Source: an uncultured Lachnospiraceae bacterium (GTDB lineage: Bacteria > Bacillota > Clostridia > Lachnospirales > Lachnospiraceae). Taken from it: a stretch of DNA of 64,000 nt. Below, piece by piece: positions 8,993-17,408 of this stretch (its first letter is position 1; every line of letters begins with the position of its first letter). The stretch lies in NCBI GenBank assembly GCA_934292725.1, contig CAKQXY010000006.1, positions 1 through 64,000 on the forward strand. The letters run 5' to 3'. The translations under genes were made by a program, and so were the position numbers. The notes beneath the pieces were generated by a model. That model did no database searches and had not been told where the DNA came from. It was given only the letters and a program-made list of their open reading frames with translations.

Positions 8993-11017
8993 TTAAATGC
9001 GTTTAAATACTGGCATCGAATCAAGCGGTGCGTCTGCGGTGATTATCTGGCCACCATTGTAAACCTTATGGTCTCTTGTATCTTCCCACTTGCCGGCTGG
9101 CAGATAAACTTCACGCTCAAACTGATTTAAGTGGAAGATTGGAGCAACCAGGTAGTCGCTTCCAAACATGTACTGATCCTGCAGCTCCCAGCATTTTGAA
9201 TCCTCTGGGAACTCATAGAACATTGTACGAATTAATGGAGAGCCATTTTTAGAAGCTTCTTCATAGAGCTGTTTGATGTAATCATGCATCTCGATACGGA
9301 TATCATAATATTTCTTCATGATGCGGTAATTTTCCTCACCGTAGCTCCAAAGCTCATTTGGCTGTCCTGTGTGAAGGTAGCCGCCGCCCCAGTCGCGTGT
9401 GTCAAGCGGTGGAATGTTGTAAGGACCACGATCACCGTGCATACGAAGAACTGCGGAGTAAACAGCAAACTCATACCAGCGAATTAAAAGCTGCTGGAAA
9501 TCTGGATCATTTACATCATCAGTCATGAAGCCGCCTACATCTGTTGTCCACCACGGGATTCCGGCAAGACCCATATTTAAGCCTGCCTGAAGCTGGTCAT
9601 AGAATGCTTCAAAGGTACTTGGAACATCGCCAGACCATACAACATTGCCGTACTTCTGGCTGCCGGCCCATGCACAGCGAAGCAAATTAACAACAGTGCC
9701 GTCGCCAAGATCCTTCATGTTGTCATAGAAAACGCGGCTGTACAGCTGCGGATAAATATTAGAGCAGGAGAGAGCAGGACCTGCAATGTAGCGGTAATTG
9801 TCGAAATCATATACACCGTAATCAGGCTCGGAGTTGTCAAGCCAGAATGCATCAATTCCAAAATCATAATAATTTTTCTTGCAGATTTCCCATACATATT
9901 TTCTTGTTTCGGGATTAAATACATCGATCTCAACACAGTCACCCTGATAGTCGTAAGTCTGTGCTGCACCGCGCTCAGTGCGGATCAAAAGACCTCTATC
10001 CATCATTGGCTGGAAGTTTTCGCTCTTTCTGTCAACTGACGGCCATACGGAAACGATTACCTTAATGCCCATGGAGTGAAGCTCATCTACCATTGCCTTT
10101 GGATCAGGCCAGTAGGTTGTATCAAATTTCCAGTCACCCTGAACAGTCCAGTGGAAGAAGTCGATTACGATCTGGTCAATATGGATGCCTTCCTTCTTAT
10201 ACTGACGTGCAACACTAAGAACCTCATCCTGTGTGCGGTAACGAAGCTTACACTGCCAAAGTCCCATACGGTCCTCAGGAAACATCGGTGCGCGTCCTGT
10301 TACAGCTGTATAATTTTCCAAAATCTGCTTTGGTCCGTCAGCAACTGTAAGCCAATAATCCATCTGCTTAGTGGAACGTGCAATCCATTCAGTATAGTTC
10401 TTTCCGAATGTAACCTGTCCGACAGCCGGATTATTCCACAGCATACCATAGCCAAGATTTGATACTGCGAAAGGAACACTTATCTGGGAATTTCTCTGAG
10501 CAAGCTCAAGCACGCATCCCTTTAGATCCATATATGACTGCTGATATTGTCCCATACCGAAGATCTTCTCACCGTCATTGCTGTCAAATTTTAAATTCAG
10601 GCTGAACTCGCTTCCGCCGATGATGCCCTTCCATTCACGGTTTACAGTCTTTAAGCAGCGGCTCTCGCGGCTTAGTGTGCCATCATAGCTGCGATAATAC
10701 TCGCGCAAAAACTGCTTGCCGTCACGGTAAAATGTGATAACGCCTGCAAAGTTAACAACTGCGCAGATGCGTCCGTTTGTGATAGAGGCAGATTCACGCT
10801 TGTCAATAGTGCCGTCACCAACCCAGTGGTCAACTTCGTGACACTCAACCTCAACATGTGAGCTTTCAGGTGTTTCAGTAAGTGCCCAGTCTTGGTTTGA
10901 TAATTCTGGAAGCATGGTTGCACGAACACGAAGAGAATTTTTGCCCCACGGCTCAATACGAAGCATTTCGCCGCCGTTTCTGGCGATTAGAACGCCATTT
11001 GCTGTTTCAAATTGCAT
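8993..11017 (-). CDS. GH31 alpha-glycosidase (alpha-glucosidase/alpha-xylosidase group)
   Basis: A 674-residue GH31 enzyme that removes terminal alpha-linked glucose, xylose or galactose. The N-terminal beta-sandwich is followed by the barrel, with the catalytic nucleophile expected at the aspartate of FWLDNSEPD near residue 394. The acid/base aspartate is expected in VWSGDVPS near residue 462. The stretch DQIVIDFFHWTVQGDW marks the subgroup that contains many gut alpha-xylosidases. No signal peptide is present, so it is cytoplasmic. TAAGGAGG precedes the ATG. A perfect inverted repeat at 11039-11054, inside its predicted leader, looks like an operator. It is divergent from the AraC/two-component operon, which makes it a likely member of that regulon. 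Confidence 0.88.
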   Translation of the reverse strand: MQFETANGVLIARNGGEMLRIEPWGKNSLRVRATMLPELSNQDWALTETPESSHVEVECHEVDHWVGDGTIDKRESASITNGRICAVVNFAGVITFYRDGKQFLREYYRSYDGTLSRESRCLKTVNREWKGIIGGSEFSLNLKFDSNDGEKIFGMGQYQQSYMDLKGCVLELAQRNSQISVPFAVSNLGYGMLWNNPAVGQVTFGKNYTEWIARSTKQMDYWLTVADGPKQILENYTAVTGRAPMFPEDRMGLWQCKLRYRTQDEVLSVARQYKKEGIHIDQIVIDFFHWTVQGDWKFDTTYWPDPKAMVDELHSMGIKVIVSVWPSVDRKSENFQPMMDRGLLIRTERGAAQTYDYQGDCVEIDVFNPETRKYVWEICKKNYYDFGIDAFWLDNSEPDYGVYDFDNYRYIAGPALSCSNIYPQLYSRVFYDNMKDLGDGTVVNLLRCAWAGSQKYGNVVWSGDVPSTFEAFYDQLQAGLNMGLAGIPWWTTDVGGFMTDDVNDPDFQQLLIRWYEFAVYSAVLRMHGDRGPYNIPPLDTRDWGGGYLHTGQPNELWSYGEENYRIMKKYYDIRIEMHDYIKQLYEEASKNGSPLIRTMFYEFPEDSKCWELQDQYMFGSDYLVAPIFHLNQFEREVYLPAGKWEDTRDHKVYNGGQIITADAPLDSMPVFKRI

Positions 11018-11038
11018 AAAAAACCTCCTTATAAATAG

Positions 11039-11054
11039 TGCGATAAGTATCGCA
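11039..11054. promoter_or_regulatory. candidate operator, perfect inverted repeat
   Basis: TGCGATA-AG-TATCGCA is a perfect 7-bp inverted repeat with a 2-bp centre. It lies between the minus-strand TATAAT (11076-11071) of GH31 and its ribosome site, about 10-25 bp after the expected start. That is a roadblock position for a dimeric repressor. Confidence 0.45.
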
Positions 11055-11097
11055 ATTTTCTTCTGCTTGTATTATACTAACAAAAGAAAGAAAATAC

Positions 11098-11127
11098 TTG
11101 ACCATTTTTCACAGATTCTAACACAAT
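11098..11127 (+). promoter_or_regulatory. promoter that would start transcription at the structured leader
   Basis: TTGACC (11098-11103), 18 bp and CACAAT (11122-11127). The predicted start at about 11133-11135 coincides with the first paired base of the RNA rod. Confidence 0.5.
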
Positions 11128-11132
11128 GTTGA

Positions 11133-11329
11133 TTGTTACAGTTCATGGGGAGGTTTACGAAACGCCCACTCGGTGAAGTGACTTTGTCGACGGGCCCAAT
11201 TCCGCGGAACCCCACTACACGTTTTCAACGTAAGTGTATTTTGACAACGGGTCCGCTACAACGTCCCGTCTTGTAAAGCACATTCACCTCGGAGCTTGAC
11301 GAGTATTGGCGTCCTGTGAACTGTGACAA
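11133..11329 (+). ncRNA. 197-nt rod-like structured RNA, 5' leader of the AraC/two-component operon
   Basis: Nearly the whole segment folds into one rod. P1: 11133-11150 with 11312-11329 (18 uninterrupted pairs). P2: 11163-11166/11308-11311. P3: 11168-11172/11300-11304. P4/P5: 11173-11187/11273-11287 with two bulged A. P6: 11189-11194/11265-11270. P7: 11204-11212/11249-11256. P8: 11216-11223/11227-11238 with a UUC loop. Six pairs are G-U on the plus strand and would be A-C on the other, so the transcript is plus-sense. Two one-sided bulges stand out: AGGUUUACGAAA (11151-11162) and an 11-nt bulge at 11289-11299. The segment is locally G+C-rich (36 of 60 bases in 11161-11220). It ends three nucleotides before AAGGAG of the AraC gene and has no terminator of its own. 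I do not recognise the family; riboswitch-like control or a stable processed RNA are both possible. Confidence 0.7.
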
Positions 11330-11343
11330 AGAAGGAGAAACAT

Positions 11344-12228
11344 ATGAACCAACTAGAATTTGCTCGTATTCACGAGATGCAGTTTCATGGAGATATTCGA
11401 TTTCATCTGAGGCTTCATGAAATGACAAAGGAACCTTTTTGGCCAGAGCCGGTACCGCCTCATTGGCATGAAGAGTATGAGTTTTTGGTGATTACAAGAG
11501 GTACTGGAACAGCTTGTCTTAATACAAGAACAATGCACATTGAGTCTGGGGATATTTTGTTTATAAATGCAGGGATTGTGCATTCCTTTAGAGGTGATGA
11601 AAAAAATCCACTGGCTTTTTATGCGCTTGATTTTGGAAGAGAGCTTATAAGCAGCTATGGCAATGATGATATTCAGCAAAAATATATCAGCCGCCAGGCA
11701 AATGGGGAACTTATTTTCAGAGACCATTTCAAAAAGGATGATGCTATGTGGCCGTATATTGAAGAACCGCTAGAAGAAATACGTGTTCTTTGCAGTCAGG
11801 AAATGGCAAAAAACGAGCTGCTGATTAAATCAAATCTGCTTCGTATATGGCATTATCTTTGTCTGGACGCAGAAGCAACGTCATTTACTCTAAAGAAAAA
11901 GGATGATGAACGAGTGCGTATGATCAAGCAGATTTTGCAGTATATACAGGAAAATTATGCAAGGAATTTAACTTTGTGTGGCCTTGCAGCATATTTTCAT
12001 ATGAGTGAGGGACAGTTTTGTCGTTTCTTTAAATCGCAGGTGGGGATGACGGCAATCGAATACCTCAATTATTATCGGATTGGAGTATCGTGTGACCGTC
12101 TTCGCGAGTCGGATACGCCAATCAGTGAGATTGCAATTGGCTGTGGCTACAACAATATCAGCTATTTTAACCGAACCTTTCGAAAATATATGCACTGCAC
12201 ACCGGGAGAGTATCGGGTGAAAAAATAG
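11344..12228 (+). CDS. AraC family transcriptional regulator
   Basis: A 294-residue regulator with an N-terminal cupin sensor (PPHWHEEYEF, metal-site motif at residues 40-44, then SGDILFINAGIVHSF) and a C-terminal AraC double helix-turn-helix from about residue 195 to the end. The ATG at 11344 has AAGGAG six bases upstream; an earlier in-frame start at 11323 lies inside the 3' strand of the RNA rod and is rejected. It is the first gene after the structured leader and is followed after 61 bp by a sensor kinase and response regulator. The operon thus carries both a one-component and a two-component sugar sensor. Its target is probably the transporter downstream and perhaps the divergent GH31 gene. 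Confidence 0.88.
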   Translation: MNQLEFARIHEMQFHGDIRFHLRLHEMTKEPFWPEPVPPHWHEEYEFLVITRGTGTACLNTRTMHIESGDILFINAGIVHSFRGDEKNPLAFYALDFGRELISSYGNDDIQQKYISRQANGELIFRDHFKKDDAMWPYIEEPLEEIRVLCSQEMAKNELLIKSNLLRIWHYLCLDAEATSFTLKKKDDERVRMIKQILQYIQENYARNLTLCGLAAYFHMSEGQFCRFFKSQVGMTAIEYLNYYRIGVSCDRLRESDTPISEIAIGCGYNNISYFNRTFRKYMHCTPGEYRVKK

Positions 12229-12289
12229 ACTGAATATAGCAATTTTTGAGAAATCTTAAAAGAAATAAATAGAAAAGGGAGTGTATCAG

Positions 12290-14083
12290 ATGGAATGGGT
12301 GAAGAGAAAGATCAGAAGAGTGCTGGATCTATTTGGAAGAGTGAAGCTTGTGACAGTGTATGCGTGGATTTGTATGATCTCATTTGCCATATTTGTAGGG
12401 GCGTGGTATTTTTCAAATCAGATTGCCGGAAAGTCAATTCGAAATGAATACGAGGACTATAATGAGGCCTTATTTGACCAGACGGTTTCTGATATCAACA
12501 GAGGTATTTTTGATTTGGTACAGTTGTCTTATACGATTATGTCCAGTGAGAGCTTAAATGAATTTTTGACCGCAAAAAATTTTGGAGAGAGAAATAGTGC
12601 GCTTTCTGGTGTTCAATATGAATTTAACCGATTAAAAACGATCCGAAATGATATAAAAGCAATTGTTTTATATGATAATGAAGGAAAAATGATGGCAAAT
12701 ACAGGAATTACGATTCCTTCTGAGTTATATAGTACTGTGAATAATGGATCATCTATTTCATTTTCTGGAATTTACCACATCGAAAATAACGATTATTTTC
12801 AAGTGATCGTGCCATTATATTTGGTGGAAAAATCAGTGGTAAAAGAAAAAAATGGTTGTTGCAGTTTGTTAGTAAGTCTTGATTTTTTGGAGCAAAGACT
12901 TCCAGATGTGGTGCGTTCAGGAGAGCAGTGGTGTGCAATTATAGATGGTGATTCACAGATTATATTGGAAAAGGGAGATCGACCATCTTACCTTCCAACG
13001 AAAAGTCAGTGGTTTTCAATGGATGAAGAGGCAGATGAGGCTTCATTTATATATATAGAAAAGTTTGATAAGGCAAAATGGAAAATTTTATTTAGCATTC
13101 CCCAAAATACCGTATTTCGGGATATTAATACAATCCAAAGAATTAATCTAATGACCTATTTGGTTACAGGAATGTTGATTTTCGTGCTGTTTTTGGGAAT
13201 TTATGCAAGCTTTTTGCGTCCGGTTAAGCGTCAGATTGCGTTTATGAATTATTATGCGATCAATCGAAAAAGTAGAATGAAAGTACTTTCTGATAATGAA
13301 ATGGGCATTTTGGCAAAAAATTTAAATGAGATGCTAGACGAGCTTGATCATCTAAATGATGAAAATATACAGGCAAGTAAGAAAATACTTGAGGTAGAAT
13401 ATCAGAAAAAACAGTCAGAACTTTTGGCGTACCGAAATCAAATCAATCCACATTTTCTGTACAATACATTTGAATGTATCAGAGGAATGGCCTTGTATTA
13501 TGAAGTACCGGATATTGCAGCTATTTCAGAGTCACTTGCCAGTTTTTTTACATATAATGTTCGGGGTAAGGGGTATGCACAGATTCGAGTGATCTGTCAG
13601 CATATTGAAGATTATGCGTCGATTATTGGGTATCGTTTCATGAATCAATATCAGATCGTCTATCATGCGGATGAAGATGCGATGGAATGTATATTTCCCA
13701 AAATGGTTATACAGCCTCTATTAGAAAATGCGATTTTTCATGGCTTAGAAACAATAGAGTCAGATGGAATTGTTCAGGTAGAAATTAAAAAGAAAGAACA
13801 AAAGTTAATTATTTTAGTGGCTGATAATGGCCATGGAATGGATCAGGCAACTCTTGATGCGATGAATACCAGATTAAAAGAATATGATCGAACCAATTTA
13901 TTGCCAATTGAAAAACATGGAATTGGAATGGTGAATATTTATCGAAGGCTAAGGCTTTTTTATGGTGAGGATCTTGCGTTTTCTGTAGAAAGTGAAATTG
14001 GTGTAGGCACAAGAATCAAAATTTGTGTACCGTCAGAAGCAAATATAAGGGAGGATGAGTATGTTTCAGGTATATTTAATTGA
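12290..14083 (+). CDS. YesM-type sensor histidine kinase
   Basis: A 597-residue membrane kinase. Transmembrane helices lie at about residues 22-42 and 285-310 and enclose a 240-residue extracellular sensor, probably of the dCache type. A HAMP-like linker follows, then the His_kinase domain with the phospho-accepting histidine at about residue 388 in NQINPHFLYN. The ATPase domain carries DNGHGMD and GIGMVNIYRRL. Such kinases usually sense oligosaccharides or their loaded binding protein and phosphorylate the adjacent YesN-type regulator, whose start overlaps this gene by 23 bases. I chose the ATG at 12290; the GTG at 12281 directly abuts AAGGGA, so it is too close. Confidence 0.92.
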   Translation: MEWVKRKIRRVLDLFGRVKLVTVYAWICMISFAIFVGAWYFSNQIAGKSIRNEYEDYNEALFDQTVSDINRGIFDLVQLSYTIMSSESLNEFLTAKNFGERNSALSGVQYEFNRLKTIRNDIKAIVLYDNEGKMMANTGITIPSELYSTVNNGSSISFSGIYHIENNDYFQVIVPLYLVEKSVVKEKNGCCSLLVSLDFLEQRLPDVVRSGEQWCAIIDGDSQIILEKGDRPSYLPTKSQWFSMDEEADEASFIYIEKFDKAKWKILFSIPQNTVFRDINTIQRINLMTYLVTGMLIFVLFLGIYASFLRPVKRQIAFMNYYAINRKSRMKVLSDNEMGILAKNLNEMLDELDHLNDENIQASKKILEVEYQKKQSELLAYRNQINPHFLYNTFECIRGMALYYEVPDIAAISESLASFFTYNVRGKGYAQIRVICQHIEDYASIIGYRFMNQYQIVYHADEDAMECIFPKMVIQPLLENAIFHGLETIESDGIVQVEIKKKEQKLIILVADNGHGMDQATLDAMNTRLKEYDRTNLLPIEKHGIGMVNIYRRLRLFYGEDLAFSVESEIGVGTRIKICVPSEANIREDEYVSGIFN

Positions 14084-15530
14084 CGATGAAATATGGGCGC
14101 TGATTAGTCTTGAGAAGTTGATTCCATGGAAAGAATATGGATTTTGCATCTGTGGAAAGTCAAATAGTGCAAAAAAAGCATGGGATGATATTTGTAAAAA
14201 TCCACCAGATGTAGTGATTACTGATATTCGAATGCCAGGTATGACTGGCTTAGAATTGCTAAAAAGATTACATGACAGCAAAATGAAGACGCAGGTTGTG
14301 TTAGTCAGTGGTTTTGCAGAATTTCAATATGCGCAGGAAGCAATTAAGCATGGTGCTTTTGAGTATCTTTTAAAGCAAGTGAAAAGGGAACAATTAAAAG
14401 AGTGTATGATACGCTTGTTTACATTTTTGTCGGAGCAAAAAAAGAAAATGTTAGAAACAGAGGCATATAGTGAAAAACAATTTTGGACACAGATGCAGGA
14501 TCAGCAGATCAAAAGAGCAGCAGAAAGCTTGTTTCAAATAGAAAAACAGGAGTGGATTGGCAAAGTTTGTTTTGTAGCCTCATGCAAGAAAGAAAACATT
14601 GTAGATAAAAAGAATGGCAAAATGATTCAAGTGGAGAGTTTTCGGCTCTTTTTGTTAGGTGAGCGAGATGAAAATGCATATGGTTTGTGTATTGCTGATC
14701 AGGAGAAAAGTTCGAAGTCAGAGGAAATTAAGAAGTTTCTAGCACAGGTTTCAGAACAAGAAACTGTATGGGGAATTTCAAGAATAGGCGATGGAACACA
14801 GAAAGTATCAGAAATGATATGGGAAGCACAAACTGCACTTAGAGCTGCCTATTTTTCACAAAATCAAATTCTTTCTTATCATATAAAAGGAAATGGATGG
14901 AAAAAATGGGATGAGTTGAGCCGAGCTATGTATTATAAACAAAATACACAAGTGAGAATGCAGCTTGAAGCATTAAAAAACGAGGTAGAAGTAGGTGCTG
15001 TATTGTCAGACGAATTGTTCTCCATTTTAGAGCGAATAGATTATGAATACAAAAAGTCGCATGGAAAAAATTTAAAGCCACAGGAATGGATAAGAGAGTG
15101 TGATATGATTCACAGCTATCCGAGTGATAAAGAATTTTTTAGATGGTTGATGGTATTTTTTCCAGTTCAATCAGAGGTAGGAAGTGACAGTGCACAGTAT
15201 ATTATTCACCTTATTGAAAATCAACTTGCAAATGCACCTACGTTAGCGACGATAGGAAAAGAACTTGGGATGAGTCAAGGCGCATTGACTCAGATATTAA
15301 AACGTCAGACAGGAAAAAATTATTCAGAACTGCTTTTGGAACAGCGAATGAAGCGGGCAAAAGAATTACTTGTTTATACCAATAAGACAATCACGGAAAT
15401 TGCAGAGGAGACAGGCTATACAGACTTGTTTTATTTTTCAAAAACATTTAAAAAGAATAACGGCATTTCACCAAATGAATATCGGAAAGAAAAAAGAATA
15501 GAAAATGAACAAAGTACAAATGAAAAATAA
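14061..15530 (+). CDS. YesN-type response regulator with AraC output domain
   Basis: A 489-residue response regulator. The receiver domain has the acidic pair DDE at the N-terminus, the phospho-acceptor Asp55 in VVITDIRMPG and a conserved lysine in LLKQVKREQL. A long middle linker follows, and the last 100 residues are an AraC helix-turn-helix (ALTQILKRQTGKNYSELL, then YTDLFYFSKTFKKNNGISP). It partners the kinase encoded immediately upstream and most likely activates the binding protein and permease genes that follow. I chose the ATG at 14061, six bases after AAGGGAGG; the ATG at 14055 directly touches that site. Confidence 0.92.
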   Translation: MFQVYLIDDEIWALISLEKLIPWKEYGFCICGKSNSAKKAWDDICKNPPDVVITDIRMPGMTGLELLKRLHDSKMKTQVVLVSGFAEFQYAQEAIKHGAFEYLLKQVKREQLKECMIRLFTFLSEQKKKMLETEAYSEKQFWTQMQDQQIKRAAESLFQIEKQEWIGKVCFVASCKKENIVDKKNGKMIQVESFRLFLLGERDENAYGLCIADQEKSSKSEEIKKFLAQVSEQETVWGISRIGDGTQKVSEMIWEAQTALRAAYFSQNQILSYHIKGNGWKKWDELSRAMYYKQNTQVRMQLEALKNEVEVGAVLSDELFSILERIDYEYKKSHGKNLKPQEWIRECDMIHSYPSDKEFFRWLMVFFPVQSEVGSDSAQYIIHLIENQLANAPTLATIGKELGMSQGALTQILKRQTGKNYSELLLEQRMKRAKELLVYTNKTITEIAEETGYTDLFYFSKTFKKNNGISPNEYRKEKRIENEQSTNEK

Positions 15531-15585
15531 ACAAATTACCAAACAAAATGCCAAATAATACATGTGAAGATGAAAAAGAATTGTG

Positions 15586-15591
15586 TATAAT
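15586..15591 (+). promoter_or_regulatory. -10 element ahead of the first binding-protein gene
   Basis: A perfect TATAAT about 60 bp before the ATG, with only a poor -35 (TGTGAA, 15563-15568). This fits a promoter that needs an activator such as the upstream YesN-type protein. Confidence 0.4.
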
Positions 15592-15652
15592 AATGGCATC
15601 ACAAGACGTAGAGATCCTGAAAACAGGACAAAGTAATGAAAGGGGCAAAAAC

Positions 15653-17332
15653 ATGAAAAAAGAAATGAAGCGAAAAGCAATGGCACTCACACTTACATCT
15701 GCATTAGCAGCAATGGCAATTGTTCCGATAGCAGTTCAGACAAATGCAATGGCAGAAGATGATGTAACAATTGATTGGTTTTCGGATGTGTCTGGATGGG
15801 GACCAGCAAACTGGAATGGTGCAGAGACATCACCGCTTATGGATTCCATCAAGGAAAATTTTGGTGTTAATTTTGAAATTGAGCAGCCGGCAACGGATGC
15901 GGATACCAAATTAGCACTGATGATTGCAACTGATGATCTTCCAGATTTAATTTCCATTACGGATAATGAGACGATCACTCAGCTGATTGAGTCTGGTTAT
16001 GTATGGACAATTGACGAGTTTATGGAAGAATATGATCCAGATTCTCATTTGCTATCAGATTTCCCAGAGGATGTTAAGGAAGCTGTTATCAATTCATATG
16101 GAGATTTCTGGTTCTTCCCAAGCCATATTGATTCTGTAGATCATAGAGAGACCTATCCTCTTTGCTCAGAAACCTATGTAAACAATGTTGTTTATGGTCA
16201 GAACAGTTCCATTATGTTCAATACCAAGATTATGGAAGATCTTGGGCTTACTCAGGAAGATGTACAAACCCAAGAAGCTTTCATGGCAACCTTAGAGAAG
16301 GTAGCAAATTCTGGATATACAGTGGATGGTGAACCGATTATTGTAGCAACAATGAATGCAAATCTTTGGCTAAATTCATTGGATGGTGTAATGAGTGATA
16401 GCTTTGGTGTAGTTCCGGTAGATGCAGAAGGAAATTATCGTATGAGAGAGCTAAATCCAGGCTATAAGGAAGTATTGAAATTTACAAATGATATGGTTCG
16501 AAATGGCTATATGGATTTGAACCTGCTAACATTGGACGAAAATGCACTTGTTACATATATTGAATCTGGTCGTGTATTCTGCTGGTTTGGTAATCCGGCA
16601 CAGGCTGATTTAAGCAAATCTAATATGACATCATATGGACCAATTTTATCGGATACTGGATCAGTACCGACAGTTGGAATCAATTCCTTGGCAGGAACTG
16701 GATGGATTAAGACCTTTGTATCAAAGAATTGTGAAAATCCAGAGGCACTAGCAAAGGCACTTAGCTTTGCAACAAGTGAAGAAGGATTGTGGTTAAATTA
16801 TTACGGTGTTGAGGGCGAAGATTATACAGTTCAGGAAAACGGAACTATGGTTCGTACAGAGGAAGGTCTTGCACGTTACAAAGATGTATATGCACAGAAT
16901 ATCTGGTTATGGCCGTTTAACGATACCGATTTCTTCTGGGCAACAACGCCAGGACCAGAGGAGCAAGCAGATGGTGCAAATGGTTCCGATTTGGCATATT
17001 CGATTGCATGCTCTGCACTTGGTCGCTGGGATACAACCTATATTTACAACTCCGGATTGCTTACAACAGTAAATGCAAATCCGCTTGAAGCCAGCAGCGA
17101 CTTGGGAATCAAATATACACAGATTAAAAATTATCTGGAAAGTCAGAAGGCAAAGATTATTTCTGCAACAAGTGATGAGGAGTTTGAAAAGGAATACCAG
17201 AATATGATTGATACCTTAAATGAGTATGATGCTGAGGCAGTAGATTCTGCATTAAATGAGTATCTTCAGACCGCATGTGAGCAATATGACCAGAGCATTG
17301 AAAATCCAAATGCAGAGGTTTATGGCGAGTAA
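15653..17332 (+). CDS. CUT1-type sugar ABC transporter binding protein
   Basis: A 559-residue extracellular solute-binding protein of the family-1/LplA type that captures an oligosaccharide outside the cell. The N-terminus is a Sec signal peptide (basic start, hydrophobic core, AMA-EDD cleavage region at about residues 30-35). No lipobox cysteine is present; the first cysteine lies far downstream. The mature part has the expected MATDDLPDLI-like strand (here IATDDLPDLI). AAAGGGG lies just before the ATG at 15653; an in-frame ATG at 15548 lies in the promoter region. It is followed by a hairpin and two permeases, and preceded by the two-component pair that probably controls it. Confidence 0.88.
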   Translation: MKKEMKRKAMALTLTSALAAMAIVPIAVQTNAMAEDDVTIDWFSDVSGWGPANWNGAETSPLMDSIKENFGVNFEIEQPATDADTKLALMIATDDLPDLISITDNETITQLIESGYVWTIDEFMEEYDPDSHLLSDFPEDVKEAVINSYGDFWFFPSHIDSVDHRETYPLCSETYVNNVVYGQNSSIMFNTKIMEDLGLTQEDVQTQEAFMATLEKVANSGYTVDGEPIIVATMNANLWLNSLDGVMSDSFGVVPVDAEGNYRMRELNPGYKEVLKFTNDMVRNGYMDLNLLTLDENALVTYIESGRVFCWFGNPAQADLSKSNMTSYGPILSDTGSVPTVGINSLAGTGWIKTFVSKNCENPEALAKALSFATSEEGLWLNYYGVEGEDYTVQENGTMVRTEEGLARYKDVYAQNIWLWPFNDTDFFWATTPGPEEQADGANGSDLAYSIACSALGRWDTTYIYNSGLLTTVNANPLEASSDLGIKYTQIKNYLESQKAKIISATSDEEFEKEYQNMIDTLNEYDAEAVDSALNEYLQTACEQYDQSIENPNAEVYGE

Positions 17333-17360
17333 GCTGAATGGAAATTGAAAGAAAGTCAAT

Positions 17361-17393
17361 ACGGTCTGCACATTTGTGCAGACCGTGCTTTTT
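17361..17393 (+). terminator. intercistronic hairpin between binding protein and permeases
   Basis: ACGGTCTGCAC-ATTT-GTGCAGACCGT is a perfect 11-bp stem followed by GCTTTTT. It probably lets only part of the transcription continue into the permeases and protects the binding-protein mRNA, giving excess binding protein. Confidence 0.7.
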
Positions 17394-17408
17394 AAGAGGA
17401 GAGAAGGT

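Noticed and set aside
11186..11210. SalI/ApaI/SacII-like string (GTCGAC, GGGCCC, CCGCGG) suggesting cloning-vector or linker contamination.
   Set aside because: These sites are arms of the nested helices of the 197-nt rod, with pairing partners 60-100 bases away. The flanks run without a break into a promoter and a ribosome site.
11133..11329. 6S RNA, RNase P RNA, tmRNA, SRP RNA, or a lysine, cobalamin or c-di-GMP riboswitch as identity for the rod.
   Set aside because: I could not see the conserved sequence motifs of those RNAs, and the rod has no large central bubble as in 6S. A covariance search would decide.
11225..11428. Minus-strand 67-residue ORF across the structured leader and the AraC start.
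   Set aside because: It overlaps a real gene and a structured RNA, has no ribosome site and no family features.
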